Shown here one piece after another: positions 18,201 through 25,993 of a stretch of DNA of 64,000 nucleotides. The notes beneath the pieces were generated by a model. That model worked only from the letters and a program-made list of their open reading frames with translations, was not told the origin of the DNA and searched no databases. The position numbers were made by a program, and so were the translations under genes. Within the stretch, counting starts at the first letter, position 1, and the number at the start of each line of letters is the position of its first letter. The stretch comes from Variovorax sp. Root318D1 (GTDB lineage Bacteria > Pseudomonadota > Gammaproteobacteria > Burkholderiales > Burkholderiaceae_C), in NCBI RefSeq assembly GCF_001424835.1, contig NZ_LMCQ01000012.1:1755-65754 (forward strand). Reading direction: 5' to 3'.

Positions 18201-18895
18201 GCGCGGCCGCCACCATCGGGCAGTTCTGCAGCCAGGCGATTGCGGGGCGCTATCCGTTCTCCCGCGGGTCGAACCGCGACGTGGCCGCCGGCGACTTTGC
18301 GCAGCTCTTTGCGCCGGGCGGCATGATGGACGACTTCTTCCAGAAGAACCTCGCCTCCCAGGTCGACACCGCCGTCAATCCGTGGGCTTTCAAGAAGGGC
18401 GTGGACGGCAGCTCGCCGGGGCGCTCTGCGTACCTCGATTCGTTCCAGAAAGCGCAGGCGATACGCGACGTGTTCTTCATGGGCATGGCGGGCGGGCGCA
18501 CGCCCTCGTTCAGCATCGACATCCGGCCCGAGGACATGGATGCGGCCATCAGCCAGTTCACGCTCGACATCGACGGCCAGACGGTGCGCTATGCGCACGG
18601 CCCGCAGGCGCCCAGCACCGTCAAGTGGCCCGGCCCGCGCAACAGCAACCAGGTGCGGCTGCAGGTGACCACCGCCAACGGCACGCCGGCCGGCGGTATC
18701 GTGACGGAAGGGCCGTGGGCGCTGCACCGGCTGTTCGACAAGGCCTCGGTATCGGCGGGCAACTCGCCCGAATCGTTCAACGCCACTTTCGACTTTCAGG
18801 GCAAGAAGGTGGTGCTGGCGGTGACGGCGAACAGCGTCTACAACCCGCTGCGCCTGTCCCAGATGAACGGCTTTTCATGCCCCGGGAAGTCCTGA
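15260..18895 (+). CDS. tssM: T6SS inner-membrane protein TssM (IcmF family)
   Basis: 1211 residues, the usual size. Two N-terminal TM helices (about residues 14-36 and 48-64), a cytoplasmic NTPase-like domain with Walker A GAPGSGKTT near residue 150 and a Walker-B-like VLIDTAGRY, and a third TM near residue 470 (GYSLIGLLLVVLLGAG). A long periplasmic part follows, ending in the beta-rich TssJ-binding domain. It is the central channel component joining TssJ (outer membrane) and TssL. The Walker A is intact, unlike in some TssM proteins, so nucleotide binding is possible. Coupled to tssL; 1 bp before tagF. Confidence 0.97.
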   Translation: MLRAIFRFLVSRDLWVFLGLLAVAFLIWVIGPVIAVGRYRPFESEFVRIVVIALMFTIWIARVLYRKWRERRLNAQLLNQLRTPSAKEKAAKPEDAPEIKELQSGFTDATAILKNMRFGSGAEGKAAGRFAVFDRQYLYQLPWYIFIGAPGSGKTTALVNSDLDFPLADQLGKAAVRGIGGTRNCDWWFTNEAVLIDTAGRYTTHESNRETDESEWKGFLDLLKKFRPRQPINGAILTISIADLPLADDAQRARHAMALRKRLLELRNGLGINFPVYVLVTKTDLLAGFNEYFGSLGRAERSQVWGFTFPIDANPADPAKADLRERFHQEYKLLHQRLDERLPELLAAEPDQMRRAQAYLLPQQFASFEDILGTFLADVFNPSKFEVAPMLRGVYFTSGTQEGTAFDRVMGAIKRYLQVNAPPAPPPGPGKSYFLKELLQQVIFRDAGVAGTNLRWYRRKRAIDLAGYSLIGLLLVVLLGAGINSWRNNRDYVAEVDNNAKAFNKAAARGELPTVVDSNSDIATSLPVLDRLRDLPKSSQFDIGDPPVGYRFGLYQGEKLQAATDGVYQRALESVLLPQAAQRVEQALREASKTDAEYSYEALKAYLMLYDAERYDADFLQAWLLTDVDRKIGASLTREQRANLETHLQALFAGRVVTSPFAKDDRLVTETRGRLAGVPLAQRSYARLRRILLQTSPPNAFSIAESAGAESALVIKRASGKPLTDGIPTLFTYRGYWDIFDKRMAETTLALEQEDRWVLQIRAPGITDITSRELLLREVRRLYLTDYIRVWDEYLADVRLADSRSLLQSIQMTRVLSTSESPMSRLIRGAARETDLLRNHDEAARSLLDQAQNRVASTRERIEQLIGQPDGSQRRNTALDRPESLVDNHFAPLRRMVTAPKAGGQAPIDATAALINELYTFLTATDTALRSGNIPPSSDAVTKVQAEAGRLPVPFQGMLNDLSATASSKAAAVTRQNIGQSAAATIGQFCSQAIAGRYPFSRGSNRDVAAGDFAQLFAPGGMMDDFFQKNLASQVDTAVNPWAFKKGVDGSSPGRSAYLDSFQKAQAIRDVFFMGMAGGRTPSFSIDIRPEDMDAAISQFTLDIDGQTVRYAHGPQAPSTVKWPGPRNSNQVRLQVTTANGTPAGGIVTEGPWALHRLFDKASVSAGNSPESFNATFDFQGKKVVLAVTANSVYNPLRLSQMNGFSCPGKS

Positions 18896-18896
18896 C

Positions 18897-19619
18897 ATGA
18901 ACAGCGGCATTCCTTTGCCCCGCGTGTGGGTGCCGGCCGACGAGCAGATCGGCTGGTACGGCAAGCTGCCTGCAGCCGGCGACTTTCTCTACCGCCGCAT
19001 GCCGCGCGAGCTCCAGGCCTGGTGGGACCGCTGGATGCAGAACGGCCTGGGCGCCTTCAAGCGCTGGCCCGACGCCATGACGCGGCACTACGTCGTCGCG
19101 CCGGTCTGGAACTTTGCGATTCCCGCAACGCAGGGCGTGGACGCGGTGCAGTTCGGCTGCATTGCGCCCAGCTGCGACCGCGTGGGGCGCTACTACCCAG
19201 TGTGCGTGACGTTGCAGGTGTCGGCATCGGGCTACCGGCCTTCCATGCTGGAAGGCTCCGCCGCGTGGTACTGGCAGTGCGGCACAGCATTGCTGCAAGC
19301 GATTCGCCACAGCGTTGCGCCCGACCAGTTCGACCATCAGGTGCTGGCCGCGGCCCACGGCGGCTTCCAGACCGCGAGCGGCGGCTCGGACGACATCCTT
19401 TCGATCCTCGGGCCGGCGGCCGGCGGTGCTGGCGCGGCTGCGCAGCAGCGCCTTGGCTGGCCGGAGCTTCCGCTGTGCTTCGATGCCTTCGGGAGCACCA
19501 GCTACTGGTGGACCAACCAGGCGGACGGTTCGCCCCTGCGCACCGCCGCCCATGGCGGTGGCCTCAACACGCCGTTGTTCTCCAAGTTGTTTTCACAGGG
19601 GCATGTGCCATGGGCATGA
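18897..19619 (+). CDS. tagF: T6SS-associated protein TagF
   Basis: 240 residues. N-terminal signature IGWYGKLPAAGDFLYRRMP and FKRWPDAMTRHY belong to the TagF/ImpM family. TagF proteins act as post-translational repressors of T6SS firing and in some species bind the FHA protein. It is a stand-alone TagF here, not fused to PppA as in some species; the phosphatase is a separate gene at 8483-9295. The stop overlaps the kinase start region, so it is coupled to ppkA. Confidence 0.92.
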   Translation: MNSGIPLPRVWVPADEQIGWYGKLPAAGDFLYRRMPRELQAWWDRWMQNGLGAFKRWPDAMTRHYVVAPVWNFAIPATQGVDAVQFGCIAPSCDRVGRYYPVCVTLQVSASGYRPSMLEGSAAWYWQCGTALLQAIRHSVAPDQFDHQVLAAAHGGFQTASGGSDDILSILGPAAGGAGAAAQQRLGWPELPLCFDAFGSTSYWWTNQADGSPLRTAAHGGGLNTPLFSKLFSQGHVPWA

Positions 19620-21739
19620 ATAGCACCAGCAATACCAGCAGCAGTGTGCTGCCCGACGAGCCGCAGGAGCGGCCCAATCCGCTGGCGGCAGGCCATCGGC
19701 TGGACGAGTTCGAACTGCTCGAGGTGATCGGCGAGGGTGGCTTCGGCATCGTCTACCGCGCCTACGACCATTCGCTGCAACGCGAGGTGGCCATCAAGGA
19801 ATACATGCCGTCGATGCTCGCGCGCCGCGTGGGCGACGACAGCGTGCACGTGCGTTCCGACCGTGTCACGGCCACCTTCCAAGCGGGCCTGCGCAGCTTC
19901 ATCAACGAGGCGCGCACGCTCGCGCAGTTCAGCCATCCGGCGCTGGTGCGGGTGCATCGCTTCTGGGAGGCGAACTCCACCGCCTACATGGCGATCCAGC
20001 TCTATCGCGGCCGCACACTGCGACGCCTTGCCGAGGAAGAGCCGTCGAAGATCTCCGAGGCCTGGCTGCTCGGCATGCTGGGCCCGCTGCTTGGCGCGCT
20101 GGAAACGCTGCACCGCAGCCAGTGCTTTCACCGCGACATTGCGCCCGACAACATCTTCATCCAGCAGGACGACATGCCGGTGCTGCTGGACTTTGGCGCG
20201 GCGCGCAAGTCGATTGCCGATCTCGTCGACGAAGTGGCGGTGATGGTGAAGTCGGGCTATTCGCCGATCGAGCAGTACGCCGACGACAACACGCTGCTGC
20301 AGGGCGCGTGGACCGACCTCTATGCGCTGGGCGCCGTGCTGTACCGCGCGGTCACCGGGCATCCGCCGCCCTCGGCCGTGGTGCGCAGCGTGCAGGACGC
20401 CTATGTGCCGCTGTCGTCGCTCGGCCGCGGCGACCTGAGTCCGGGCTTCTGCGCCGCGGTTGACCACACGCTGGCGGTGCATAGCAAGGACCGCACGCAA
20501 ACCGTGGCGGCGTTCGCGGCCGAGCTGGGCCTGGCCAAGCTTGGCGACACCTATGTGAGCGGGCTCGCGGCGCCGACCGTCATTGTTCCGCCGCCGTCGA
20601 AGGCCGCGCCGGCCCTGGCGATTGAGCCGCAGCAAGCGCCTGCCAAGCCCGCTGCGGCGCCGCAAGCCGCCGCATTGGCCGGGGTTGCACAGGCCAAGGG
20701 CTCACCGCCTTTGTCGGTCGAGGCCCAGCCCCGGTCGAAGCCTGAACCCCGCGCCGCATCGACCGCCGAGCGGGCTCCAGCGCCTGCCCCCAAGGTCGCC
20801 GCACCGGCACGCACGCCATCGGCAGCGGCCAAGAAGCATCAGCCAGCGTCGCTGTCCGCCCAGAAAACATCGTCGCGCCCGCCGTGGCGCCTGGTCGGCG
20901 TGTTGCTGATCGCACTGGTGGCCGTGGGAAGCTGGATCGGACTTCACCTGAGTTCGTGGAAGCAGGAGACCTCGACCGCAATGGCACCGGTGCCTCCACC
21001 TTCGGGGCCGATGACCGCGAACGCGCCACCTGCCGCCGCCGTGCCGCCAGGCGACGGCGGTGCGGCACCCGCAAGCGGCAACGTGGCCGCCGCCCCCGGC
21101 GGCGCCACGCCTCCCGCTGCGGGAGCCAGTGCGCCGGCCGCTTCGTTGACGCCGCTGGACAACGTGCCGGTCATTGCGCCGGCGGCACCAGCCGCGCCGG
21201 CCAACGGGGCAATCCCCTCGTCCACGGCGACGACGACGCCCACACCGGGCACACCGGCTCCACCCGGCACGCCGCCGGAGGCCGCGCTTGCTACCAGCGA
21301 GGTCGAAGACTGGAACCTGGCCCAGGCCGAGAACACGCGAGAGGGCTACGAGGCCTATCTGCGCCGCTACCGCCGCGGCCCGCACGCGCGCGAGGCCCGA
21401 AATGCGCTTGCCGAGCTGAACCGGCTCTCCACTGCCGTGCCGGCGGCACCACCCGGCACCACGGCGGCAAATGCCGTGCCCACCGTGGTGGCCCCCGGCG
21501 CCACGCCGCCCGCCGCGGCGCCGCCCGGCATGGGGCGCGTGATACTCAACATACGGCCGTGGGGCCAGGTCTATGTCGACGGCGCGGAGCGCGGCGTGAG
21601 CCCGCCGCTCAAGTCACTGTCGCTGCGGCCGGGCATCTACAACGTCGAAGTGCGCAACGGCGACCTCGACGTGTTCCGGCAGCGCGTGACCGTGCAGGAC
21701 AGCCGCTCGTCGCCCGTGGTGAGCCACGAGTTCAAGTAG
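19610..21739 (+). CDS. ppkA: Membrane Ser/Thr protein kinase of T6SS (PpkA-like)
   Basis: 709 residues from ATG 19610; ATG 19616 is equally possible. Residues ~30-300 are a Hanks-type kinase: glycine loop GEGGFGIVYR, VAIKE lysine ~63, catalytic CFHRDIAPDN and DFGAARKS. A Pro/Ala linker, one TM helix (~424-446, LVGVLLIALVAVGSWIGLHL) and a periplasmic part follow. The periplasmic part has a long Ala/Pro spacer, a helical repeat (NTREGYEAYLRRYRRGPHA) and a C-terminal PEGA-like beta domain (GQVYVDGAERGVSPPLKSL). It should phosphorylate the FHA protein to trigger secretion, opposed by PppA. The layout (cytoplasmic kinase, periplasmic sensor) suits envelope-stress sensing. Ends 8 bp inside the convergent MFS gene. 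Confidence 0.92.
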   Translation: MGMNSTSNTSSSVLPDEPQERPNPLAAGHRLDEFELLEVIGEGGFGIVYRAYDHSLQREVAIKEYMPSMLARRVGDDSVHVRSDRVTATFQAGLRSFINEARTLAQFSHPALVRVHRFWEANSTAYMAIQLYRGRTLRRLAEEEPSKISEAWLLGMLGPLLGALETLHRSQCFHRDIAPDNIFIQQDDMPVLLDFGAARKSIADLVDEVAVMVKSGYSPIEQYADDNTLLQGAWTDLYALGAVLYRAVTGHPPPSAVVRSVQDAYVPLSSLGRGDLSPGFCAAVDHTLAVHSKDRTQTVAAFAAELGLAKLGDTYVSGLAAPTVIVPPPSKAAPALAIEPQQAPAKPAAAPQAAALAGVAQAKGSPPLSVEAQPRSKPEPRAASTAERAPAPAPKVAAPARTPSAAAKKHQPASLSAQKTSSRPPWRLVGVLLIALVAVGSWIGLHLSSWKQETSTAMAPVPPPSGPMTANAPPAAAVPPGDGGAAPASGNVAAAPGGATPPAAGASAPAASLTPLDNVPVIAPAAPAAPANGAIPSSTATTTPTPGTPAPPGTPPEAALATSEVEDWNLAQAENTREGYEAYLRRYRRGPHAREARNALAELNRLSTAVPAAPPGTTAANAVPTVVAPGATPPAAAPPGMGRVILNIRPWGQVYVDGAERGVSPPLKSLSLRPGIYNVEVRNGDLDVFRQRVTVQDSRSSPVVSHEFK

Positions 21740-22967
21740 CGGTGCCTGGCGGCCGGGGCCAGCGCTGCGCTGCGACCAGCGCCAGCACCGCGACCAGGCT
21801 GGCCGCCAGCAGCACCCAGAGGCCAGGCGTGTAGCCGGTGTCCGGTTGCCACATCAGGCCGAGCATGAGCGGGGCCAACGCGCGCGCGATGGCGCTCGGC
21901 AGCCCCAGCGCGCCGTTCAGCGTGGCCACGTGCTCGCGGTTCACGTACTGCGCGATGGCCGTGCCCTTCACGATCGTGAGCATGCCGTTGCCCATGCCGT
22001 AGAACAACACGAACAGCAGCGCGGCGCCCGGGTGGGCCGCGCCCGCAAGCAGCGCGAGCAGGCCGATCGGAATCAGGCAGGGAATCAGCCGGTTCGCCAG
22101 ATGCAGGTCGAAATGGTGCTCGAAAAAGTACAGCAGCGCCCGCCCCAGCACCTGCACCAGCCCGATGCTCGCGGGCAGGGCAATGGCCCACGACTCGGCA
22201 AGCCCGGCGCCCCGCAGCAGGCTCACCATGTGCGGCGGCAACGCGGCCGTGACCGCCATCAGCAACACGGTGAAAACGCCTACGAACAGGAAAGGCGCGC
22301 TGCGCATGTAGTGGCTCGCGGAATGGCTGGCCGGTGCGGTGTCGGCCGCCTTGCCGATGGGTGCTGCCCGCGCCGCCGGAGGCGGGGCATTCCGCAGCAC
22401 GCGGGCATGCAGCGGCGCGCAGACCAACAGGTGGATGGCCGCCAGCACCCAGAGCGCGTGCCGCCAGCCGAGCTGCGCGACCAGCCAGGCCACCAGCGGA
22501 ATGAACACCGTGCTGGCCAGCCCGCCGAGAAAAGTCAGCGTGATGATCGCGCGGCGAAAGTCGTTGGGGAAGCGCCGCGTGACGATGGAGAACGCGGGGT
22601 TGTAGAGCGTGGCCGCCAGCCCCGCCCCGAGCAGCGTCCAGGCCAGGTAGAAGCCAAGGGCGCTGTGCACCATGCTGTGCAGCAACAGCCCAGCCGCGAT
22701 GACCAGCGAACCGCCCGCCATCACCGCGCGCTCGTGCCCGCGGTCGATCCAGCGGCCGACCGGCCACGCCAGCGCGCCTTCGGCCAGCAACGCGAGACTG
22801 AAGGCCAGGGACGACTGCGCACGGCTCAACCCCAGCTCGCGTTCGACCGGCTCCATCAGCAGCGCAAAGCCGTAGAACACGCTGCCCCAGGTGATGAGCT
22901 GGCCGACGGACAGCCAGCCGACCATGCGGCGGTTGTAGAGCGTGGGTGCGGGTGCGTTCACTGCCAA
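21732..22967 (-). CDS. MFS transporter
   Basis: 411 residues, ~12 TM helices predicted from hydrophobicity. The loop between TM2 and TM3 carries the MFS-type motif (GRWIDRGHERAVMAGG), and a GW-rich TM region follows (LGWRHALWVLAAIHLL). The substrate is not evident. It is convergent with and overlaps ppkA by 8 bp, and lies 6 bp downstream of comM on the same strand, so it may be co-transcribed with comM. It marks the right edge of the T6SS locus. Confidence 0.85.
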   Translation of the reverse strand: MAVNAPAPTLYNRRMVGWLSVGQLITWGSVFYGFALLMEPVERELGLSRAQSSLAFSLALLAEGALAWPVGRWIDRGHERAVMAGGSLVIAAGLLLHSMVHSALGFYLAWTLLGAGLAATLYNPAFSIVTRRFPNDFRRAIITLTFLGGLASTVFIPLVAWLVAQLGWRHALWVLAAIHLLVCAPLHARVLRNAPPPAARAAPIGKAADTAPASHSASHYMRSAPFLFVGVFTVLLMAVTAALPPHMVSLLRGAGLAESWAIALPASIGLVQVLGRALLYFFEHHFDLHLANRLIPCLIPIGLLALLAGAAHPGAALLFVLFYGMGNGMLTIVKGTAIAQYVNREHVATLNGALGLPSAIARALAPLMLGLMWQPDTGYTPGLWVLLAASLVAVLALVAAQRWPRPPGTAT

Positions 22968-22973
22968 TCGGTT

Positions 22974-24512
22974 TCAGTGTCGCAAAGCCCGGCGGTACTG
23001 CACCGCCTCCGCCACGTGTTCCGCCCGCACCGACTCGGCATCCGCCAGGTCGGCCACCGTGCGCGCCACCTTGAGCGCGCGGTGCGTGCTGCGCGCCGAC
23101 CAGCCGAGCTTGGCGGCGGCATTCACCATGAACTTGCGCGCCGCATCGTCCAGCGCGGCGTGCTTGTCGATGGCGCCGGCCTGCAGCGCCTGGTTGGGGC
23201 TGCCCTGGCGCCGCAGCGCGAATTCGCGCGCGGCGATCACGCGGGTGCGGATGCTGGCGGTTGATTCCCCGGCGGGCGCGCCGAGCAGCTGTTGCGCCGA
23301 AACGGCGGGCACTTCGATGTGCAGGTCGATGCGGTCGAGCAGCGGGCCGCTGAGTTTGCCCTGGTAGCGCAAGATCTGGTCGGGCGTGCAGCGGCAGCCC
23401 TTCAGCGTCGAACCCAGATAGCCGCAAGGGCAGGGGTTCATGGCCGCAATGAGCTGGAAGCGGGCTGGAAACTCTGCGCGCCGGGCAGCCCGCGCGATGG
23501 TGATGGTGCCGGTTTCGAGCGGCTCGCGCAGCGCCTCGAGGGCGGAACGCGCGAACTCGGGAAACTCATCCAAAAACAGCACGCCGTGGTGCGCCTGCGA
23601 GATCTCGCCCGGCCGCGGGGGCGAGCCGCCGCCCACCAGCGCGACGGCGCTGGACGTATGGTGCGGCGCCGAAGTCGGCCGGGTCATCCAGCGCGCGGTC
23701 GAGAAGCTGCCGCCCAGGCTGGCGACCGCCGCGCTTTCGAGCGCCTCGTCCACGTTCATGGGCGGCAGCAGCCCGGCAAAGCGCTGCGCGAGCATGGATT
23801 TGCCCGAGCCGGGCTCCCCGACCATCAGCAGGCTGTGTCCGCCCGCGGCCGCGATCTCGAGGGCGCGCCTGGCGCCTGCGTGCCCCTTCACGTCGGCCAG
23901 GTCGGCATACAGAGGCATGGCCGCGGCCGCCGCGGCGTGGACCCGCGCCCAGCCGTCCGCGGCGGGCGGCTCGGCCTGCTGCGGCGCCGCGTCTTCGGCC
24001 ATGAAGCGCCGCACCACGTCCAGCAGGTGCTTGGCGCCGTACACCTCGCCGCCGGGTACCAGCGCCGCTTCTTGTGCGCTTTCGGTGGGCAGCACCAGGC
24101 GCGTGGCGATGCCGCGGGTGTGCAGGGCCAGTGCCATGGCCAGCGCACCGCGCACGGGCCGCAGCTCGCCCGACAGTGAGAGTTCGCCGGCAAATTCGTG
24201 GCCCGCAAGGCGGGCGGGCTGGATCTGATCGCTGGCGGCGAGGATGCCCAGCGCAATAGGCAGGTCGAAGCGCCCGGAATCCTTGGGCAGGTCGGCGGGC
24301 GCCAGGTTGACGGTGATCCGCTTGTTGTTGGGAAATTCGAGGCCGGCGTTCTGGATGGCCGAACGCACACGCTCGCGGGCTTCCTTGACCTCTGTTTCAG
24401 CCAGTCCGACCAGCGTGAAGCTCGGCAGGCCATTGGCCAAATGCACCTCAACCGTGACACTGGCCGCTTCCAGGCCAAGCAAAGCACGGCTTTGCACCAA
24501 AGACAGGCTCAT
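22974..24512 (-). CDS. comM: YifB/ComM-family Mg-chelatase-like AAA+ ATPase
   Basis: 512 residues, close to the usual ~506. ATG 24512 is chosen (MSLSLVQSRALLGLEA), with GAGAGGAAG upstream. N-terminal Lon-protease-like domain (VTVEVHLANGLPSFTLVGL, ITVNLAPADLPKDSGRFDLP), then the AAA+ module with Walker A GEPGSGKSMLAQRF and Walker B GVLFLDEFPEF, a CPCGY motif and a C-terminal helical domain. ComM is a hexameric helicase that promotes branch migration during natural transformation. Start is divergent from the nitrogen operon. Confidence 0.95.
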   Translation of the reverse strand: MSLSLVQSRALLGLEAASVTVEVHLANGLPSFTLVGLAETEVKEARERVRSAIQNAGLEFPNNKRITVNLAPADLPKDSGRFDLPIALGILAASDQIQPARLAGHEFAGELSLSGELRPVRGALAMALALHTRGIATRLVLPTESAQEAALVPGGEVYGAKHLLDVVRRFMAEDAAPQQAEPPAADGWARVHAAAAAAMPLYADLADVKGHAGARRALEIAAAGGHSLLMVGEPGSGKSMLAQRFAGLLPPMNVDEALESAAVASLGGSFSTARWMTRPTSAPHHTSSAVALVGGGSPPRPGEISQAHHGVLFLDEFPEFARSALEALREPLETGTITIARAARRAEFPARFQLIAAMNPCPCGYLGSTLKGCRCTPDQILRYQGKLSGPLLDRIDLHIEVPAVSAQQLLGAPAGESTASIRTRVIAAREFALRRQGSPNQALQAGAIDKHAALDDAARKFMVNAAAKLGWSARSTHRALKVARTVADLADAESVRAEHVAEAVQYRRALRH

Positions 24513-24670
24513 TATTCTTCCTCTCCCCATTGTGGTGCGCCCATTTTGGGTCGGGCTTGTGCACCTCGGGCCCGCTCGGCGGTCCCGCACTTGAAACGGT
24601 TGTAATTTTTTCATCATCGGATTTGTGGATGCGCGGGCCACGGCGCCATGGCAGGGCGGAACGAGCACTT

Positions 24671-24686
24671 TGGCACGCTCCCTGCT
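24671..24686 (+). promoter_or_regulatory. Sigma-54-type -24/-12 promoter for porin-glnK-amtB
   Basis: TGGCACG-CTCC-CTGCT fits the sigma-54 consensus TGGCACG-N4-TTGCW with one mismatch. The invariant GG (24672-24673) and GC (24684-24685) are exactly 10 bases apart. Transcription would start near 24697, about 36 bases before the porin ATG. An imperfect palindrome CCCATTTTGGG (24540-24550) lies upstream where an NtrC enhancer would sit, but it matches the NtrC consensus only weakly. Confidence 0.65.
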
Positions 24687-24732
24687 ACGAAACGGTGTCC
24701 CCCCAACTTCCAACCAACCCCGAGGAGTCTCG

Positions 24733-25557
24733 ATGATGCACCGTAAATTCGCCCAGGCAGTGGCCGTGGCCGCCTTTGCCGCCCTGCCGATGCTGGCGAG
24801 CGCCCAGCTTACGGGGAACGTGGCCCTGACCAGCAACTACAAGTTCCGCGGCCAGGACCAGGACATGATCGGGAACAACGATTACGCCAAGACCAAGGGC
24901 TTCAAGCCCGCCATCCAGGGCGGCTTCGACTACGCCTTCGGCGAAAGCGGCTTCTACCTCGGCAACTGGAACTCCAGCGTCAACTGGCTCCAGGGCAACA
25001 GCATCGAGAGCGACATCTACGGCGGCTACAAGTTCAAGGCCGGTCCGTTCGACATGGACGTGGGCGCTTTGACCTACATCTACCCGGGCAACTCGATCGG
25101 CAACACCACCGAGCTGTACGGCGCGGGCACCTGGGCCGACGAAGCCATCGGCTCGTTCACCCTGAAGTACTCGCACACGGTCTCCAAGGACTACTTCGGC
25201 TACGCGGGCGCCAAGTCGGGCTCGGGCCTGAAGGGCCGCAACACCGGCTATCTGAACCTGGCCTACAGCAAGGAAATCGCGCCCAAGCTCACGCTGAAGG
25301 CGGCCGTGGGCTACACCCACATGTCCAGCGACATCCGCAGCCTGGGCTACAAGAGCTACGTCGACTACAACGTGGGCGTGTCGTATGACTTCGGCAACGG
25401 CCTGGCACTGGCTGGCTCGGTGCAGGGCGCCAACAAGAAGAGCTCCTACCTCGCGCTGAGCAACCCCGGCGTCGACTTCGGCTTCGGCCCCATCGGCCAG
25501 CAGTACTACTCGCCCAACAAGGCGCGCTTCATCGTTACCCTCAGCAAGACGCTGTAA
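24733..25557 (+). CDS. TorF-family putative porin, nitrogen-operon-linked
   Basis: 274 residues from ATG 24733 (ATG 24736 is possible), with GAGGAG just upstream. Signal peptide of ~25 residues cleaved after LASA. The mature part is beta-strand-rich with alternating aromatic residues (VALTSNYKFRGQDQD, GFYLGNWNSSVNW, IESDIYGGYKF) and ends in the hydrophobic strand FIVTLSKTL typical of outer-membrane barrels. It belongs to the family called TorF or gcw_chp, often found beside glnK-amtB. Likely role: nitrogen-starvation-induced outer-membrane channel. First gene behind the sigma-54-like promoter. Confidence 0.88.
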   Translation: MMHRKFAQAVAVAAFAALPMLASAQLTGNVALTSNYKFRGQDQDMIGNNDYAKTKGFKPAIQGGFDYAFGESGFYLGNWNSSVNWLQGNSIESDIYGGYKFKAGPFDMDVGALTYIYPGNSIGNTTELYGAGTWADEAIGSFTLKYSHTVSKDYFGYAGAKSGSGLKGRNTGYLNLAYSKEIAPKLTLKAAVGYTHMSSDIRSLGYKSYVDYNVGVSYDFGNGLALAGSVQGANKKSSYLALSNPGVDFGFGPIGQQYYSPNKARFIVTLSKTL

Positions 25558-25965
<408 letters not shown>

Positions 25966-25993
25966 CCCGTCCAGGCTCTAAAGAACAACGACT

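Noticed and set aside
24533-24566. NtrC enhancer site upstream of the sigma-54-like promoter
   Set aside because: TGGTGC and TGCACC half-sites occur but in the wrong order and spacing; only the CCCATTTTGGG palindrome is notable and its match is weak.
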